Of a stretch of DNA of 25,656 nt, positions 23,534 through 25,656 are shown piece after piece. The position numbers were made by a program, and so were the translations under genes. Location: contig JAFAGA010000054.1 of NCBI GenBank assembly GCA_023423045.1, forward strand, positions 1-25,656, given 5' to 3'. The notes under the pieces were generated by a model, which saw only the letters and a list, made by a program, of their open reading frames with translations, did no database searches and was not told the origin of the DNA. This DNA is from Bacillota bacterium (GTDB lineage: Bacteria; Bacillota; Clostridia; Lachnospirales; Lachnospiraceae). Position 1 is the first letter of the stretch, and the number at the start of each line of letters is the position of its first letter.

Positions 23534-23556
23534 AGGACTGAAAACAGTCCTTTTTT
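23534..23556 (+). terminator. Terminator of the toxin-antitoxin operon
   Basis: AGGACTG and CAGTCCT form a 7-bp stem around AAAA, followed by TTTTTT. Confidence 0.9.
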
Positions 23557-23630
23557 CTGACACAATTTTCTGACTCAACTCGGTGTTTTTCAGATGAAAT
23601 CAGATAAAAAGTGATAAAGCCTAAATTCTT

Positions 23631-23664
23631 AAAAAAGCCTTCATCCATGGAAAGGATAAAGGCT
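23631..23664 (-). terminator. Terminator of the orphan leader RNA
   Basis: On the minus strand AGCCTT-ATCC pairs with GGAT-AAGGCT (one internal mismatch, 7-nt loop), followed by TTTTTT. It may be the expression platform of the riboswitch or simply the end of a small RNA. Confidence 0.85.
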
Positions 23665-23814
23665 GATAAAACCAGATAAAAGAACACTTCCGAATGTTTT
23701 GTTTTACGAGTGGAAGGTCTCGAACACTCGGATTGAATAAACATAAGCTCGGACAAGGGATGCACGCGTCTTATGTTCTGCCCATAAAGACCTTGTTTTT
23801 CGGGCATTTGCAAC
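23631..23814 (-). ncRNA. Orphan second copy of the queT leader RNA, with its own terminator
   Basis: On the minus strand the same elements as in the queT leader are found: P1 GCCC/GGGC (23805-23802 and 23783-23780), loop AAGGTCT (23794-23788), second hairpin CGAGTG/CACTCG (23730-23725 and 23712-23707) with AGACCTT (23720-23714) in its loop. Between them is an extra 8-bp hairpin, AACATAAG/CTTATGTT (23777-23770 and 23747-23740), absent from copy 1. Downstream there is no gene, only an intrinsic terminator (23664-23631) and then the convergent toxin-antitoxin operon. The transcript would be about 180 nt. It may be a riboswitch that lost its gene or a free-standing ligand-responsive RNA. Confidence 0.7.
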
Positions 23815-23820
23815 GGTTTA

Positions 23821-23872
23821 AGTATAGCATGAAAATGAGGGATGTCAAGAGCTTAATTGGCTTTTGACTCAA
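23821..23872 (-). promoter_or_regulatory. Promoter of the orphan leader RNA
   Basis: TTGACA (23848-23843) and TATACT (23826-23821) are 16 bp apart with a TGC extension before the -10 box. One TTGACTCAA box (23864-23872) lies upstream, as at queT. The boxes are intact, so the RNA should still be made. Confidence 0.8.
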
Positions 23873-23884
23873 GTTTGAGCATTG

Positions 23885-24414
23885 ACCCGAAGAGAGAGTT
23901 GCCACTAAATTCGTTGATATAAAGGATTACTTTACATAACAAAAAAAGAATGTGGAATAATTAACCTTCCAAGTATATGTTGCTTAGAATAATTAATTGA
24001 CAATAATAATTTAATATGGTAATTTAATCCTGTGATAACATGAATTAAAGAGGTGAACGCTATCCGGCACACTTGATATTGCATAATCAGTAATATAAGT
24101 GAGAACGTGGAAAAGTTAAATAAAATCATAACTTAATAAGAAGAGACAGCTGTTTAGAGGCAGTTTTATTTTCTTTACCCAAATTATGGTTTTTATTTAA
24201 TATTCCACGCTTGCAATACTAAGAAATAATAGGCTGTGGAATATTCCACAGTTTTTTTGTATAAAAATATGGTTTGGGTGTCATAAGACGGATATCTATT
24301 GAGATTAGTGATTAGTATTGTGAGAGCTTATGACCTGGAACAATATTTGAATTTTCTACAATGAAAATCTTATTCGTGTTATCACAAAAACATCAATAAT
24401 AGGAGATTAAAAAA
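23885..24414. other. AT-rich intergenic region
   Basis: No gene is supported. TTGACA at 23997-24002 has no convincing -10 partner. GTGGAATA or its complement occurs near 23952 and 24202 and twice inside the terminator palindrome at 24234-24251. AGGAGATTAAAAAA is the ribosome site for the methyltransferase at the right end. Confidence 0.4.
24234..24258 (+). terminator. Palindromic terminator CTGTGGAATATTCCACAG with T7 tail
   Basis: An 18-bp perfect palindrome (24234-24251) is followed by TTTTTTT. It is a convincing intrinsic terminator on the plus strand, yet no plus-strand gene is visible between the toxin operon and this site, so any transcript ending here would be non-coding or very short. 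Confidence 0.75.
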
Positions 24415-25254
24415 ATGCTGGAAAAATTATTAGAATATGTATCAAACAAACCAGAAATCTATGAAGTAAGTACATCGAAATTCTGGGATGACGAGCATAT
24501 ATCGAAAGGAATGCTGCAAGCTCATCTTGATCCAGAGTGGGATGCTGCAACACGTAATCATAATTTTATTACTAAGTCGGTTGAATGGATTGCGAGTATT
24601 GCTAATCCTGTACAATATCCAAAGTTACTGGATCTTGGATGCGGACCGGGATTGTACGCAGAAAGGTTTTACAAAAAGGGGTATCATGTGACCGGCATAG
24701 ACTATTCAATGCGCTCAATTGAATATGCCGTTAACAATGCGAAAATCAATTACTTCGCAATTACTTACAAATATCAAAATTACCTTGATATCACATACCA
24801 GGAAGAATTCGATGTTATTTCACTCATTTATTGCGATTTTAGTGTGATGTCCAATCATGATCGGACTAGATTATTGAACAGCATATATCAAGCACTCAAA
24901 CCTGGTGGTAAATTTATTCTAGACGTTTTCACATCCAACCAGTATAAAGACAGGAAGGAGACTAAGGATTGGTACTATAGCGAAGGTGGCTTTTGGAGTG
25001 AAAAAGCACATATTTGCTTAAATTCATTTTACAGATATGATGATAGAGGTACAATGCTTGAGCGGACGGTGGTTATTACAGAGGATTCCATAAAGTGCTA
25101 TAATCTTTGGGATCATACTTTTACTAAGACAGAATTAGAAGAAGACCTTCAAAAGGCGGGTTTTACTACCGTCGATTTTTACGGGGATGTAGCCGGAGAT
25201 GAGTATAAACCTGGCGGGAACTTAATGTGTGCCGTAGCTAAAAAGAAAGGCTGA
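24415..25254 (+). CDS. Class I SAM-dependent methyltransferase (279 aa)
   Basis: The Rossmann-type methyltransferase core is seen in LLDLGCGPGLYAERFYKKGYHVTGIDYS (motif I and the acidic end of strand 2), then FDVISLIYCDFSVM (motif IV region) and LKPGGKFILDVF (motif VI region). The N-terminal 60 residues and the C-terminal part (EDLQKAGFTTVDFYGD) resemble small-molecule methyltransferases. Substrate is unknown. AGGAGATTAAAAAA precedes ATG 24415. The nitroreductase gene begins 8 bp after its stop, so the two are probably cotranscribed. Base composition is more AT-rich than the hydrogenase region, which may point to transfer. Confidence 0.88.
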   Translation: MLEKLLEYVSNKPEIYEVSTSKFWDDEHISKGMLQAHLDPEWDAATRNHNFITKSVEWIASIANPVQYPKLLDLGCGPGLYAERFYKKGYHVTGIDYSMRSIEYAVNNAKINYFAITYKYQNYLDITYQEEFDVISLIYCDFSVMSNHDRTRLLNSIYQALKPGGKFILDVFTSNQYKDRKETKDWYYSEGGFWSEKAHICLNSFYRYDDRGTMLERTVVITEDSIKCYNLWDHTFTKTELEEDLQKAGFTTVDFYGDVAGDEYKPGGNLMCAVAKKKG

Positions 25255-25262
25255 GTATAATT

Positions 25263-25656
25263 ATGAAAATTTTAAATGTCATGAAAGCTAGAAGATCCGT
25301 ACGCAAATTTAAAGATACAGCTATATCGGATACAATTTTGAATGAAATGCTAGAGGCAGCAAGGTTGGCTCCCTCGCCGGGAAATTCACAGAGCTATGTG
25401 TTTGGTGTTATAAAAGATCAAGAAATAAAGGAAAAATTAGCTAGAGCTGCAGGCGGACAAATGTGGATAGCATCAGCACCCGTCGTTTTTGCATGCTGTG
25501 CTGATTTAAGCTGGGATATTGCAGAGCAACCAGAGGATGATTTTGGGGTTATTGTAAATAAACTCAGATTTAATAATGAATTCCTAAAATATATATGTGA
25601 ATATCCTGACTGGAAAGCACGAGTGACCCTTTTTGAAAATGGAACAAGTTTAATAC
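25263..25656 (+). CDS. Nitroreductase-family flavoprotein, N-terminal part (cut by window end)
   Basis: About 131 residues are present. The start MKILNVMKARRSVRKFKD and LEAARLAPSPGNSQSYVFGV are the FMN-binding signature of the nitroreductase family, which reduces nitro compounds, quinones or other acceptors with NAD(P)H. WIASAPVVFACCAD is the usual core strand. The reading frame is open to the last base, so the C-terminus lies outside. It follows the methyltransferase gene by 8 bp. Confidence 0.85.
   Translation, partial: MKILNVMKARRSVRKFKDTAISDTILNEMLEAARLAPSPGNSQSYVFGVIKDQEIKEKLARAAGGQMWIASAPVVFACCADLSWDIAEQPEDDFGVIVNKLRFNNEFLKYICEYPDWKARVTLFENGTSLI

Noticed and set aside
23406..23813. Minus-strand open frame of 135 codons
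   Set aside because: It covers the orphan leader RNA, two terminators and part of the toxin gene and has no ribosome binding site; it is a chance frame.
20907..23850. The long imperfect direct repeat as attachment sites of an integrated element
   Set aside because: The repeats contain promoter, paired hairpins and queT ribosome site, and no integrase is present between them. Duplicate leader RNAs explain them better.
1..25656. CRISPR array, tRNA or rRNA genes
   Set aside because: No regularly spaced identical repeats and no tRNA- or rRNA-like stretches were found by reading.

Overview
The window reads as chromosomal DNA of a strictly anaerobic, Gram-positive clostridium, most likely of the Lachnospiraceae. 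The clues are AAGGAGG-type ribosome binding sites, TTGACA/TATAAT promoters, a multisubunit [FeFe] hydrogenase, a QueT transporter with a structured RNA leader, and a PP-dense but moderately AT-rich base composition. No rRNA, tRNA or CRISPR array was seen.

Layout. Bases 1-1373 hold a structured intergenic region with a hairpin-bearing repeat, then a single pdxA-type gene. A small unrecognised gene on the minus strand (1538-1921) follows, behind a very strong promoter. Bases 2199-7449 (minus strand) are a five-gene operon for an NAD(P)-linked, probably electron-bifurcating [FeFe] hydrogenase: NuoE-like subunit, a histidine-kinase-type ATPase, a thioredoxin-like ferredoxin, a NuoF-like flavoprotein and the catalytic subunit. 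Divergent from it, 7772-12311 (plus strand) is a six-gene regulatory-looking operon: a PAS protein with a degenerate GGDEF domain, a DRTGG-like protein, an anti-sigma-type ATPase, a sensory-type [FeFe]-hydrogenase homologue, a second DRTGG-like protein and a PHP-domain phosphoesterase. The two operons share a 322-bp promoter region with palindromes and a Rex-like site. The simplest reading is a hydrogen or redox sensing module sitting next to the enzyme it reports on.

Bases 12509-17310 carry an OmpR/histidine-kinase pair, then two exported envelope proteins (a membrane-anchored HExxH protein and a beta-lactamase-fold serine hydrolase). Then come asnS, two tandem units of the same hairpin repeat seen upstream of pdxA, and a zinc-dependent medium-chain dehydrogenase.

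Bases 20281-23885 are the accessory part. queT is expressed from a promoter followed by a compact RNA with two hairpins whose loops can pair, probably a preQ1 riboswitch. About 2.8 kb away, in the same orientation, is a second copy of the promoter and RNA. It has an extra inserted hairpin, ends in its own intrinsic terminator and has no gene behind it. Between the copies lie a truncated IS30-family transposase joined to a truncated chloramphenicol-phosphotransferase-like gene, and a RelE/ParE-type toxin-antitoxin pair. The window ends with a SAM-dependent methyltransferase and the start of a nitroreductase.

The most rewarding items are the orphan second copy of the queT leader RNA, the sensory hydrogenase operon opposite the catalytic hydrogenase, and the dispersed repeat whose hairpin arms differ between copies but stay complementary.
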